Source of the DNA: Brevibacterium sp. ZH18
Lineage (GTDB): Bacteria; Actinomycetota; Actinomycetes; Actinomycetales; Brevibacteriaceae
NCBI RefSeq assembly: GCF_022748595.1
Contig: NZ_JALDSX010000011.1
Coordinates: 1-64,000 of the forward strand
Reading direction: 5' to 3'
Length of the DNA: 64,000 nt
Position 1 is the first letter of the stretch; every line of letters starts with the position of its first letter. The position numbers were made by a program, and so were the translations under genes. Under the pieces are notes generated by a model. That model was not told the origin of the DNA. It saw only the letters and a list, made by a program, of their open reading frames with translations, and ran no database searches. Of this stretch, positions 16,573 through 25,110 are shown piece after piece.

Positions 16573-17643
16573 TTATTTAGGCGTGCTCTCGGATTCCACG
16601 GTCAGTTTGCCGTCGATGATCTGCTGCTTGAGATCCTCGACCTGCTTCTTCACCTTGTCCGGAACCTTGGAGTCGAAGTCGTGGAAGGGAGCCAGTCCGA
16701 CGCCCTCGTTCTTGAGGGTCCCGACGTAGGGCTCAGCGGAGAACTTGTCTTCCTTGCCCTCCTTGATGGTGTCCTCGACCGCATTGGCGATCTCCTTGAC
16801 CACCGAGGTGAGGATGATGTCGCCGTACTCAGTGGACTCGTAGCCGTCGGAGTCGACCCAGACGAGCTTGACGTCCTTGGCTTCCTTCGCGGCAGCGGCG
16901 GCACCGAGGCCGACGGGACCGGCGACCGGCATGATGACGTCGGCACCCTGGGAGATGAGCTGCTTGGTCAGTTCCTGACCCTGGCCCTGGTTCTCGAAGT
17001 CACCGGAGAATGATCCGTCCTGCTTCTCCTTGTTCCAGCCGAGGAGCTTGACGTCCTTCTTGTTGTCCTCGTTGTACTTCTTCACACCATCGGAGAAGCC
17101 GTCCATGAAGATCGTGACCGACGGGATCTGAATACCGCCGAAGGTGCCCACCTTGCCGGACTCGGACGTCGCTGCTGCCACGTAGCCCGCGAGGTAGGCG
17201 GCCTCTGCAGTGTTGAAGACGAGGGGCTTGGCGTTGTCGACCGTGACGGGGTTGCCGTCGGCATCGGAGAATGTCGAGTCGATGAGCGCGAAGTTGAGGT
17301 CGGTGTTCGCCTCAGCGGCCTCCTGGATCGTGTCCTCGAGGAGGAATCCGACGCCGAAGGTCAGGTTACATCCGGCCTGGACCATGTTGTCGACGTTCGG
17401 CTTGAAGTCCGAGTCGCCTGCAGATTCCGCGAGCTTCTCCTCGATGCCGAGGTTCTTCTTCGCGGCTTCCATGCCCTCTTTACCGGACTGGTTGAACGAC
17501 TGGTCGTCCCAGCCGCCGGAGTCGGAGACCATGCATGCCATGTAGTCCGCGGACTCGGAGCTTCCGCTGTCGCCTGAGCCACAGGCGGAGAGCACAAGGG
17601 CAGATGCGGCGGCGATGGACACCGCTGATACGAGCTTCTTCAC
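16573..17643 (-). CDS. bmpA: BMP-family nucleoside-binding lipoprotein
   Basis: A 356-residue substrate-binding lipoprotein of the BmpA/PnrA/NupN family. The signal peptide ends in the lipobox LSAC (about residues 18-21), and the first part of the mature domain, ACMVSDSGGWDDQSFNQ, matches the purine-nucleoside-binding motif of this family. The start is GTG 17643 with AAAAGAG upstream; the longer frame adds an arginine-rich stretch before the signal peptide and is unlikely. It is the first gene of the leftward operon. The next gene lies beyond a stem-loop, as expected when the binding protein is made in excess. Confidence 0.92.
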   Translation of the reverse strand: MKKLVSAVSIAAASALVLSACGSGDSGSSESADYMACMVSDSGGWDDQSFNQSGKEGMEAAKKNLGIEEKLAESAGDSDFKPNVDNMVQAGCNLTFGVGFLLEDTIQEAAEANTDLNFALIDSTFSDADGNPVTVDNAKPLVFNTAEAAYLAGYVAAATSESGKVGTFGGIQIPSVTIFMDGFSDGVKKYNEDNKKDVKLLGWNKEKQDGSFSGDFENQGQGQELTKQLISQGADVIMPVAGPVGLGAAAAAKEAKDVKLVWVDSDGYESTEYGDIILTSVVKEIANAVEDTIKEGKEDKFSAEPYVGTLKNEGVGLAPFHDFDSKVPDKVKKQVEDLKQQIIDGKLTVESESTPK

Positions 17644-17998
17644 GTTTACTCTTTTCTCGTTACCGACACTTCTCGTGACCGACAATGGACCCGGTCGAGG
17701 CCCATATACGCCTCTGCCGAACTTGTGAAACCACTGTATGAACTGTCATATTTTGGTGAGTTTTCGTCAGTCTAATGCACTCAAGGCGCGCGTCAGGCGC
17801 GAGTACCACCGGAATCTCCGACACCGATATGAAAACGCAACATAACTTCATCTTGAGGCGATTCCCGGGAGCCTGACGACGGGGTCGAGAACCGTTCGGT
17901 TCGTGACGCGGAAACCGTTCGCTTGGTGACGCGGAAACCGTTCGCTGCGTGGGCGCCGAGTGCCCGTCTCCTACCGGTGCTCTAGGCTTGATGGAGTT
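17644..17998. other. 355-bp divergent intergenic region
   Basis: No gene. It must hold the leftward bmpA promoter and the rightward ABC-F promoter. The part at about 17725-17850 is clearly AT-richer than its surroundings. Three imperfect 23-bp tandem units occupy 17887-17956. I cannot assign -35/-10 boxes with confidence. Confidence 0.5.
17887..17956. repeat. Three 23-bp tandem repeats upstream of the ABC-F gene
   Basis: Units at 17887-17909, 17910-17932 and 17933-17956 share AACCGTTCG and a GTGACGC or GTGGGCG tail. They end about 43 bases before the ABC-F start. They could be regulator sites or simple slippage duplications. Confidence 0.7.
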
Positions 17999-19870
17999 AT
18001 GGCACATCTTCTGGGGGCTGAAGCCCTGCACCTCGAATTCCCCACCCGCATCGTCTTCGATTCCGTGACACTCGGCGTCGAATCCGGCGACATGATCGGC
18101 ATCGTCGGCCGCAACGGCGACGGCAAGTCGAGCCTGCTCAACATGCTCGCCGGTACCCTCGATCCCGATTCGGGACGCGTGACCTACCGCGGCGGCCTGC
18201 AGCTGGGCATGCTCAGCCAGCGTGACGACCTCGACTCCGAGGCGACCGTCGGCTACTCCGTCGTCGGCGACATGGATGACCACGAGTGGGCCTCCGATGC
18301 GAAGATCCGCGACATCATCGGCGGGCTCATCGCCGACCTCGACTGGCAGGCGACCGTCGGCAGCCTCTCCGGCGGTCAGCGCCGCCGTGTGGCACTTGCC
18401 GCTCTCCTCGTCCAGGACTGGGACCTCATCATCCTCGACGAGCCGACGAACCACCTCGACGTCGACGGCATCGCCTGGCTGGCCAAGCACGTCAAGAACC
18501 GATGGCCGAAGAATTCCGGCGCCCTCCTTCTCGTCACGCACGACCGGTGGTTCCTCGACGAGGTCTGCACGAAGACCTGGGAAGTCCACGACCGCATCGT
18601 CGAACCTTTCGAAGGCGGATACGCCGCCTACGTCCTCCAGCGCGTCGAACGCGATCGCATCAACGCCGCCACGGAGCAGAAGCGCCAGAATCTTATGCGC
18701 AAGGAATTGGCATGGCTGCGCCGAGGCGCTCCTGCCCGCACGTCGAAGCCGAAGTTCCGCATCGAGGCGGCAAACCAGCTCATCGCCGACGTCCCCGAGG
18801 TGCGCAATCCGCTCGAGCTGAAGAAGATGGCGACCGCGCGGCTGGGCAAGGATGTCGTCGACCTCCTCGACGTGTCCCTGAGCTTCGGGGACAATCAGAT
18901 CCTCGACACCGTCACCTGGCGCATCGGCCCCGGTGAGCGCACCGGCATCCTCGGCCCCAACGGTGCGGGCAAGTCGACGCTGCTCAGCCTCGTCGCCGGT
19001 GAGATCGAACCGGATGAAGGACGCGTCAAGCGCGGCAAGACCGTGCAGGTCGGCGTCCTCGATCAGCAGTTCAGGGATCTCGAGGCCCTCGGCGGCCGCA
19101 AGGTCCGTGAAGTTCTGGCGGATTCGAAGACCTCGTTCACGATCGAGGGCAAGGACTTCACACCGGCGCAGCTGCTCGAGCGCCTCGGCTTCGCCAAGGA
19201 GCATCTCTCCGCTCGGGTCAAGGAACTCTCCGGCGGCCAGAAACGACGTCTGCAGCTCCTGCTGCTGCTCATGTCCGAACCGAACGTCATCATCCTCGAC
19301 GAGCCGACCAACGACGTCGACTCCGATATGTTGGCCGCGATGGAGGATCTGCTCGACTCCTGGCCGGGCACACTCATCGTCGTCTCTCACGACCGGTACC
19401 TTCTCGAACGCGTCACCGACCAGCAGTACGCGATCCTCGACCATGGGCTCAGGCACGTGCCCGGCGGCGTGGACGAGTACCTTGCACTGCGGGCTCAGAG
19501 CGCAAAGTCGGGTTCGTCCAAGTCGGGTTCGGCGGCAGCGGGGTCATCCCGGACCAACGGTGCCGGAGCCGGGGCTGCAGGTGCCGGTACCGACATCGGT
19601 TCGTCTGCCGACGATCCTGCTGATGGTGCGGGCATCGAACGACTCTCCGGTGCCGAAGCGCGCGCCGCCAAGAAGGAAGTCGCGTCGATCGAACGGCGGA
19701 TGAGCAAGCTGTCGACCCAGATCGCGAAGAAGCACGAAGCCATGGCCGACCACGACCAGACCGACTTCGAAGGACTGGCGAAGCTGACCGCCTCGGTGCG
19801 TGAGCTCGAGGACGAACTCAGCGAACTCGAAGAGCGCTGGCTCGAATCCACTGAAGCACTCGAAGCATGA
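17999..19870 (+). CDS. ABC-F family ATPase
   Basis: A 623-residue soluble protein with two ATP-binding cassettes and no membrane segments, the ABC-F pattern (ribosome-associated translation factors, some giving antibiotic resistance). Cassette one has Walker A GRNGDGKSS near residue 37, with Asp in place of the usual Ala, signature LSGGQRRRV and Walker B LIILDEPTNHLD. Cassette two has GPNGAGKST near 320, LSGGQKRRL and VIILDEPTNDVD. The C terminus has a Ser/Ala/Gly-rich linker and a charged coiled coil. ATG 17999 is chosen; the longer frame begins in the tandem repeats. Subfamily and target are unknown. Confidence 0.9.
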   Translation: MAHLLGAEALHLEFPTRIVFDSVTLGVESGDMIGIVGRNGDGKSSLLNMLAGTLDPDSGRVTYRGGLQLGMLSQRDDLDSEATVGYSVVGDMDDHEWASDAKIRDIIGGLIADLDWQATVGSLSGGQRRRVALAALLVQDWDLIILDEPTNHLDVDGIAWLAKHVKNRWPKNSGALLLVTHDRWFLDEVCTKTWEVHDRIVEPFEGGYAAYVLQRVERDRINAATEQKRQNLMRKELAWLRRGAPARTSKPKFRIEAANQLIADVPEVRNPLELKKMATARLGKDVVDLLDVSLSFGDNQILDTVTWRIGPGERTGILGPNGAGKSTLLSLVAGEIEPDEGRVKRGKTVQVGVLDQQFRDLEALGGRKVREVLADSKTSFTIEGKDFTPAQLLERLGFAKEHLSARVKELSGGQKRRLQLLLLLMSEPNVIILDEPTNDVDSDMLAAMEDLLDSWPGTLIVVSHDRYLLERVTDQQYAILDHGLRHVPGGVDEYLALRAQSAKSGSSKSGSAAAGSSRTNGAGAGAAGAGTDIGSSADDPADGAGIERLSGAEARAAKKEVASIERRMSKLSTQIAKKHEAMADHDQTDFEGLAKLTASVRELEDELSELEERWLESTEALEA

Positions 19871-19928
19871 TCGACCACCACGACACTGACCGACGGCGCG
19901 CAGGCACCGACGCGAACGCACCGTCGCG

Positions 19929-20273
19929 ATGACAGACTCCGCTGCCATGCGCGAGCTGCTGGGCGAGGAGGCGCGCGAGACGCAGGCGCTGATCGACTCG
20001 CTGACCTCGAACATCGACGACCTCTCGAGCGCGCGTGAAGGTGACAACAGCGACGACGAGCACGACCCTGAAGGGTCGACATTGGCGTTCGAGCGCTCAC
20101 AGGCAGATGCCGTGCTCATTCAGTCCCGAGATCGGCTGACCCAGATCGCCGAGGCACTCGAGCGACTCGACGACGGCACGTTCGGGACGTGTACCAGTTG
20201 TGGACAGGCCATCCCCGCGGTGCGCCTCGAAGTTCGCCCCTACACCCCGATGTGCGTCGCCTGCGCGAGCTGA
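19929..20273 (+). CDS. TraR/DksA-type zinc-finger protein
   Basis: A 114-residue acidic protein with a coiled-coil N-terminal part and a C-terminal four-cysteine zinc finger, CTSCGQAIP...CVACAS, as in DksA/TraR proteins that bind the RNA polymerase secondary channel. It includes LDDGTFGTC, the usual approach to the first cysteine pair. It lies 58 bases after the ABC-F gene, possibly in one transcript. Members of this short actinobacterial type are largely uncharacterised. Confidence 0.85.
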   Translation: MTDSAAMRELLGEEARETQALIDSLTSNIDDLSSAREGDNSDDEHDPEGSTLAFERSQADAVLIQSRDRLTQIAEALERLDDGTFGTCTSCGQAIPAVRLEVRPYTPMCVACAS

Positions 20274-20332
20274 GGAACCTGAGCACCACCTCAAAACGTT
20301 ATAAAATCTTGATCATTTGCGGGACGTGCACG

Positions 20333-20338
20333 TATCGT
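20333..20338 (+). promoter_or_regulatory. Putative -10 box of the acyltransferase gene
   Basis: TATCGT ends six bases before GTG 20345, the leaderless spacing seen elsewhere here. A second AT-rich candidate, TATAAAAT, lies at 20300-20307. Confidence 0.4.
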
Positions 20339-20344
20339 GTCGAC

Positions 20345-21397
20345 GTGCCCTTACGTGATCATCGACTCGACCGCGCAAAAGGCATCCTCATATTCACGGT
20401 CGTCCTCGGCCACCTTCTGGCGCGGACATCGGCTTGGGAATCGGATGTCCTGAGGGCACCGATGTACCTCATCTACTCGTTCCACATGCCGGCGTTCGTC
20501 TTTCTCGCTGGGATCACGGCGAAGTCGAACAGACTGCCCGAACGAGTGCTGACGTTCCTGGTGTTCCTCTTCACCGGCCTGCCGATGATGTGGGTCTGGA
20601 TGTGAATGTTCGGGCTCGATCCCGACTACAGCTTCCTGACTCCGTTCTGGTATTCGTGGTTCCTGCTGTCGATGGCCTGCTGGATGATCACCGTGCCGTT
20701 CATCGAACGGTTCCCGCGGACACTGCTCGTCACCTCGGTGGTGGTGGGGCTCTTCGGCGGCGTCCTGCCGATCCTGGACACCGAGCTCTCCGCCGCGCGG
20801 TCGCTGATCTTCTGGCCGTTCTTCGTCATCGGCAAGCTCTACGGCAAGCAGATCCTCAACTGGGCGGGCAGCCTGCGCATCTGGCAGAAGCTGTTCTTCA
20901 CCGCAGCGGCGCTGGGCACCGTCGGCTACTTCTACCGAGACGAGGTCGACTATGACTGGTTCTACGGCAGCCTCAACTTCGCCCATTTCGGTGTCAGCAT
21001 TCCCGAAGGAGTCGGCCTCCGACTCATCATCGACATCGGCTCCGTGCTGATGACCCTGATGCTCCTCATGTGGGTGGGCGACGGGGACAACCTCATCGCC
21101 AAGATCGGCCGCCACAGTCTCGCCGTCTACATCATCCACGGATTCGTCGTCCGTGGACTCCAACCACTGCTCGACGACAGTCGCGACACGTTGAGCTCGC
21201 CGGTCGTCCTCGCCATCTGCCTCCTGCTGGCTCTGCTGACGACGTATCTGCTGTCACTGGCGCCTTTCGAGCGCGCTCTGCGCTGGTACGGAAGTACGGT
21301 CACCGCCCTGCTCCTCATGCCCTTCGCGCAGCTCCGGTCGAAGCCTGGGAAGCACTCGGCCCAGGTCGCTTCGTCCCCACTTCCGTCGTCGACGTGA
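20345..21397 (+). pseudogene. Acyltransferase-3 family gene interrupted by TGA
   Basis: An integral-membrane acyltransferase (acetyltransferase of sugars or cell-surface polymers). The N-terminal part has HRLDRAKGILIFTVVLGH, the conserved start of the family with its His, and several helices follow. The frame is cut by TGA at 20603-20605, directly followed by ATG 20606. The same frame then continues for 263 residues with FWYSWFLLSMA and the remaining helices up to 21397. Both parts are in one frame, so a single TGG-to-TGA change would explain it (the context reads MWVWM-stop-MFGLD). It may be a pseudogene, a sequencing error, readthrough, or re-initiation at TGAATG. GTG 20345 follows TATCGT by six bases. 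Confidence 0.75.
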
Positions 21398-21595
21398 CCG
21401 TCGACAGGCGGGTCCAGTCGGGCTGACCCCACCGGGTCGCTCTGTGACCTCATGTGACACCGCAAGTCCATGCACACATGAATATGTCGTTGTGACGGCG
21501 GGCACGAAATCGGGCGTGGCACCATGCGAAGGTCCAGGTGTCCAACCTGGTCGTGACCGACCACCTGTCCTCTACCTTCCATACGGAGAGAACTC

Positions 21596-22645
21596 ATGTC
21601 CCAGACCAACGCCCTGACCGAACGCCTCGATGCCGGTCCGGTGATCTGCGCCGAAGGCTTCCTGTTCGAGCTCGAGAAGCGCGGATACCTGTCCGCCGGT
21701 GAATTCGTGCCCGAGGTTGCCCTCGAGTTCCCCGATGCCCTGCGCTCCCTGCACGTGGACTTCCAACGCGCCGGCTCGGACATCGTCGAGGCCTTCACCT
21801 ACAACGGGCACCGTGAGAAGATGCGGGTCATCGGCAAGGAGGACCTGCTCGAACCTCTCAACCGCTCAGCTCTCCAGATCGCCCGCAGCGTCGCTGATGC
21901 CAAGCCCGGAAACTTCATGGCCGGCAACATCTCGAACTCGAACATCTGGGATCCGGAGAGCCCCGAGCGTCAGGCCGAAGTCCGGTCGATGTTCACCGAG
22001 ATGGTGGGCTGGGCTGTGGACGAGGGTGCTGACCTCATCATCGGAGAGACCTTCTACTTCGCCGGCGAAGCAATCGCCGCAGCCGAGATCGCCAAGGCCA
22101 GCGGACTGCCCGTCGTTCTCACTCTGGCTCCCATGGCCTTCCAGCAGATGGCTGACGGCGTCGGCATCGTCGAGACTGCGCAGAAACTCGAACAGCTGGG
22201 CGTCGACGTCGTCGGCCTCAACTGCTTCCGCGGACCTGAGACGATGCTGCCGTGGCTCAAGCAGATCCGCGCCGCTGTGTCCTGTCACGTCGGTGCGCTG
22301 CCCATCCCCTACCGGACCACGGAGAAGGAGCCAACGTTCTTCAACCTCTCCGATCCGCACGCCGCAGTGGCCTCACCGCACGGACGGACGTTCCCGACCG
22401 CGCTCGACCCGCTGCAGACGAACCGCTACGAGATCGGCGCGTTCGCGAAGGAAGCCTACGACCTGGGCGTCAATTACATCGGCGTGTGCTGCGGCGCGAC
22501 CCCGATGCACATCCGCGAAGTCGCCGAGGCGGTCGGGCTGACCACCGACGCCAGCCGTTTCTCCGAGAACATGAAGAACCACTTCATGTACGGCGACAAC
22601 GAGCGCCTAGCTGAGAACGTCGTCGCCCTCGGCAGCACTGCCTAA
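21596..22645 (+). CDS. Betaine-homocysteine methyltransferase-like enzyme
   Basis: A 349-residue zinc-dependent methyltransferase of the homocysteine S-methyltransferase fold. The zinc ligands are a Cys in LNCF near residue 213 and the pair in GVCCGATP near 297-298. Segments FELEKRGYLSAG and FAKEAYDLGVNYIG resemble animal betaine-homocysteine methyltransferase more than the S-methylmethionine enzyme MmuM, so betaine is a likely methyl donor. It lacks the C-terminal oligomerisation arm of the animal enzyme. ATG 21596 has GGAGAG upstream. The 198-base upstream region contains short inverted repeats (around 21532-21552) but I cannot match a known riboswitch. It would make methionine and dimethylglycine. 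Confidence 0.8.
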   Translation: MSQTNALTERLDAGPVICAEGFLFELEKRGYLSAGEFVPEVALEFPDALRSLHVDFQRAGSDIVEAFTYNGHREKMRVIGKEDLLEPLNRSALQIARSVADAKPGNFMAGNISNSNIWDPESPERQAEVRSMFTEMVGWAVDEGADLIIGETFYFAGEAIAAAEIAKASGLPVVLTLAPMAFQQMADGVGIVETAQKLEQLGVDVVGLNCFRGPETMLPWLKQIRAAVSCHVGALPIPYRTTEKEPTFFNLSDPHAAVASPHGRTFPTALDPLQTNRYEIGAFAKEAYDLGVNYIGVCCGATPMHIREVAEAVGLTTDASRFSENMKNHFMYGDNERLAENVVALGSTA

Positions 22646-22682
22646 GGCACAGCAGCCAACAGCATCACGCACCACGCACCAG

Positions 22683-22724
22683 CAGTGCCATAACCTCCAG
22701 TTGCAAGGGGAGGTTATGGCACTG
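22683..22724. terminator. Hairpin 1 with TTGCAA loop
   Basis: Perfect 16-bp arms (22683-22698 and 22709-22724) around a ten-base loop containing TTGCAA. It lies between the convergent BHMT-like and channel genes, so a bidirectional terminator role is likely although there is no U-tract. The loop-proximal 24 bases match hairpin 2 at 23713-23770 at 22 positions. Confidence 0.8.
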
Positions 22725-22795
22725 AGTGTTTGACGCGTTGCTACATGTGTCAGTAGCGACTTCCGGTAGGAGATTCAGGTGTAGGTGGCTATCGC

Positions 22796-23638
22796 CTAGC
22801 TGGACTGGTCTTCAAGCTCTTCCAAGGAGACTGTGCCCGTGCGCACCGCGCGCAGCACACGATAGGTCCGAACCACCCTAGGCAGAGTGATTAGGAGCAG
22901 CCCGCCGAGCATGTTGAACGGGATGACGATCGCAAACCATTTCAGCAGATCCAGCATCGAGATATCTGCCCCGGCCAACATGGCGGCGAAGATGACGATC
23001 GCGTTGAGAGCGCCGTGGAGCATGCCGAGGCCGATGAGCAGCAGACCCGATGCCATGCTGACGATGGCCAAGACGACGTCGTTCGAGGTGCCCTGTGACA
23101 TCCGAGTCGACAATGTGACGGTGGCGCCCGCCAAGAGCGACAGCGCGATCATCACCACCAGCGACGGTTGGTCGATGTATTTCACGGCCGTTTCGATCAT
23201 CGTCGAGTGGTAGTCGGGAAGCGCCAACACCATCAGCCCAGCAAAGGCCAGGCCCCCGACCAGGTTGGTCACCAGGGTCACCGCCCACAGGCGGACGACC
23301 TGAAGCACGTTGGCCTGGCCTGCGATCACCGCGTTGATGGGCAGCAGAAACTCTTCAGTGAACAGTTCCGAGTGTGCAAGCTTCAACGCCAGCAGACCCG
23401 TACCGAAGGCGAGACCTGCCAGCACATCAGAACCTGTTGTCTGCTTGACCAACACCATCGCCAGAATGCCCAGGCCCACGTCGACACCGCCGAAGAATCC
23501 GGTGACGACGAGCTCCGGCCACTTCCGATTCAGACGTTTTGCCCCCGCAACCACGGCCGCGGTTGCTTCATCCACCAGTTCGTCTTCGAGGTCGAAGTCA
23601 TTCGTCCCAAGGCGCCGACGCTGTTCTCTCTGGGTCAT
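22796..23638 (-). CDS. Formate/nitrite transporter family channel
   Basis: A 280-residue membrane protein of the FNT family with six predicted helices. The charged cytoplasmic N terminus has about 35 residues. LKLAHSELFTEEFLLP corresponds to the family segment HSELFTENFL after helix two. Substrates in the family are small anions such as formate, nitrite or hydrosulfide; which one is unknown here. I use ATG 23638; GTG or ATG positions up to 23713 would extend it into the edge of hairpin 2. No metabolic partner gene is adjacent. Confidence 0.85.
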   Translation of the reverse strand: MTQREQRRRLGTNDFDLEDELVDEATAAVVAGAKRLNRKWPELVVTGFFGGVDVGLGILAMVLVKQTTGSDVLAGLAFGTGLLALKLAHSELFTEEFLLPINAVIAGQANVLQVVRLWAVTLVTNLVGGLAFAGLMVLALPDYHSTMIETAVKYIDQPSLVVMIALSLLAGATVTLSTRMSQGTSNDVVLAIVSMASGLLLIGLGMLHGALNAIVIFAAMLAGADISMLDLLKWFAIVIPFNMLGGLLLITLPRVVRTYRVLRAVRTGTVSLEELEDQSS

Positions 23639-23712
23639 CGTCACAGTGTATTTGTGGAGACTGTGCTCTGCCAGAGACGGCGAGTCAGCAGCAAGCGACT
23701 CGGCCACCATCA

Positions 23713-23770
23713 CACACTAAGAGCGTCAAAACCTCCAATTGCAACGGGAGGTTTTGACGCTCTTAGTGTG
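23713..23770. terminator. Hairpin 2 with TTGCAA loop
   Basis: Perfect 24-bp arms (23713-23736 and 23747-23770) around a ten-base loop containing TTGCAA. It lies between the aminotransferase and the channel gene, both on the minus strand, so it would terminate aminotransferase transcripts or act as a structured element upstream of the channel gene. Confidence 0.8.
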
Positions 23771-23857
23771 CAGCGAGATGTTTTGGCATGCTGTGCCGCT
23801 GGCTCGGCCGCAGCACAGCGGCGGTGCCACGTCGGCGGCACCTTCAGCCCAGCCGCG

Positions 23858-25000
23858 TCAGCCCTGCGGCGTCACGCCGATCGAGTCGAGTGCCTTCTCC
23901 AGACGCTCGATCGTGCCGTCGATGTCACCGAGCTTGTCGAGACCGAACAGGCCGATCCTGAAGCTCGAGAAGTCCTCCGGCTCGTCGCACTGCAGCGGTA
24001 CGCCGGCAGCGATCTGCACGCCGACCTCCTTGAAGCTCGCACCGGTGGCCAGCTTCGGGTTGTCCGTGTGGACGACGACCACGCTGGGCGAGGCGAATTC
24101 CGGTGCTGCGACCGACGGGAGTCCGCGATCGGCGAAGACCTTGCGGACACGGTCGCCGAGTTCGAACTGAGCGGCAGCCAGTTTGTCGAAGCCGCGCTCC
24201 TGAGTCTCAAGCATGAGTGCGGCGTTGTGCGCGAGCGAGTCCGTGGGCATCGTCGCGTGGTACGGCGCGCGGCCCTCTTCGTACTCGTCGGCGATGAACA
24301 GCCACTTCTTGAGGTCCATGGCGAAGCTCGACGAGGTGCTGGCCTCGACGGCGGCCCGTCCGGCCTCGCTGAGCATGACGTAACCGGCGCACGGGGTTCC
24401 GCTCCAGCCCTTCTGCGGAGCGCTGATGAGCACGTCGACGCCGAGGTCGCTCATCGACGCCCACACCGCACCCGAAGCGATGCAGTCGAGGACGAAGACT
24501 CCGCCGACGTTATGGACGGCGTCGCTGACGGCCTTGATGTAGTCATCGGGCAGCAGCATGCCCGAGGCGGTTTCCACATGGGGAGCGAACACGACGGCCG
24601 GGCGTTCGCGCTCGATGGCGTCGACCACCTCGGCGACGGGGGCGGGAGCCCATGCCGACTGGTGCTCGTCGGACTGCGGGGAGGCTTTGAGCACGGTCGT
24701 CTCGCTGGCGATGGATCCGGCGTCGAGGATCTGCGACCAGCGGAAGGAGAACAGGCCGTTGCGCACGACGAGGCACTTCTTGCCGGTCGCGATCTGTCGG
24801 GCCACTGCCTCCATCGCGTAGCTACCGCCACCTGGGACGATAGCCACGCTGTGCGCGTCGTAGGCCTCTCGCAGGACGCGGTTGACATCCTGCATCACGG
24901 AGACGAACCGACCGGACATGTGATTGAGCGATCGGTCGGTGAAGACCACCGAGTATTCGAGCAGGCCGTCAGGGTCGATATCTTCATGTGGCAAAGTCAT
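23858..25000 (-). CDS. Class V aminotransferase (serine/alanine-glyoxylate type)
   Basis: A 380-residue pyridoxal-phosphate enzyme. GGGSYAMEA near residue 57 fits the cofactor phosphate loop, DCIASG holds the ring-binding Asp near 170, and ISAPQKGWSGTP near 195 contains the Schiff-base lysine. It resembles serine-pyruvate and alanine-glyoxylate aminotransferases or the aminotransferase-like SerC relatives. The precise substrate is not evident. ATG 25000 is preceded by CAATGT at roughly leaderless spacing. It stands alone between hairpin 2 and ispE. Confidence 0.85.
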   Translation of the reverse strand: MTLPHEDIDPDGLLEYSVVFTDRSLNHMSGRFVSVMQDVNRVLREAYDAHSVAIVPGGGSYAMEAVARQIATGKKCLVVRNGLFSFRWSQILDAGSIASETTVLKASPQSDEHQSAWAPAPVAEVVDAIERERPAVVFAPHVETASGMLLPDDYIKAVSDAVHNVGGVFVLDCIASGAVWASMSDLGVDVLISAPQKGWSGTPCAGYVMLSEAGRAAVEASTSSSFAMDLKKWLFIADEYEEGRAPYHATMPTDSLAHNAALMLETQERGFDKLAAAQFELGDRVRKVFADRGLPSVAAPEFASPSVVVVHTDNPKLATGASFKEVGVQIAAGVPLQCDEPEDFSSFRIGLFGLDKLGDIDGTIERLEKALDSIGVTPQG

Positions 25001-25080
25001 GTCCCCAACATTGCCACGTTCGGCGGGTTTGGGCTACTGAGGCCGAAGTGTGAGAACGCCGAGGCTGCCGTTGGGCCCTG

Positions 25081-25110
25081 ATCAGTGCTCGTCGGTTCAG
25101 TGCTCGTCGA
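25081..25110 (-). repeat. 15-bp tandem duplication over the ispE stop codon
   Basis: Units 25081-25095 and 25096-25110 differ at two positions (ATCAGTGCTCGTCGG and TTCAGTGCTCGTCGA). The second contains the ispE stop and last codons (DEH-stop); the first repeats them downstream. Confidence 0.85.

Noticed and set aside
17889-17956. CRISPR-like array
   Set aside because: Repeats are contiguous with no spacers, and no cas genes are present; the same applies to 59326-59435.
17660-19456. 598-aa open frame on the minus strand
   Set aside because: It lies antisense to the ABC-F gene, whose motifs are complete; the antisense protein has no domain and only reflects GC-rich third positions.
21400-21595. 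Possible SAM-type riboswitch before the BHMT-like gene
   Set aside because: Short inverted repeats exist, but I could not match the conserved core of SAM-I, SAM-IV or SAH riboswitches, so I only mention the hairpins.
22683-23770. Miniature transposable element carrying the FNT gene
   Set aside because: The two hairpins have different outer arms and no target-site duplication or transposase was seen, so a mobile-element call is not supported.
23168-25081. 637-aa open frame on the plus strand
   Set aside because: Antisense to the FNT channel and class V aminotransferase genes and crosses hairpin 2; low-complexity His/Arg-rich product with no family features.
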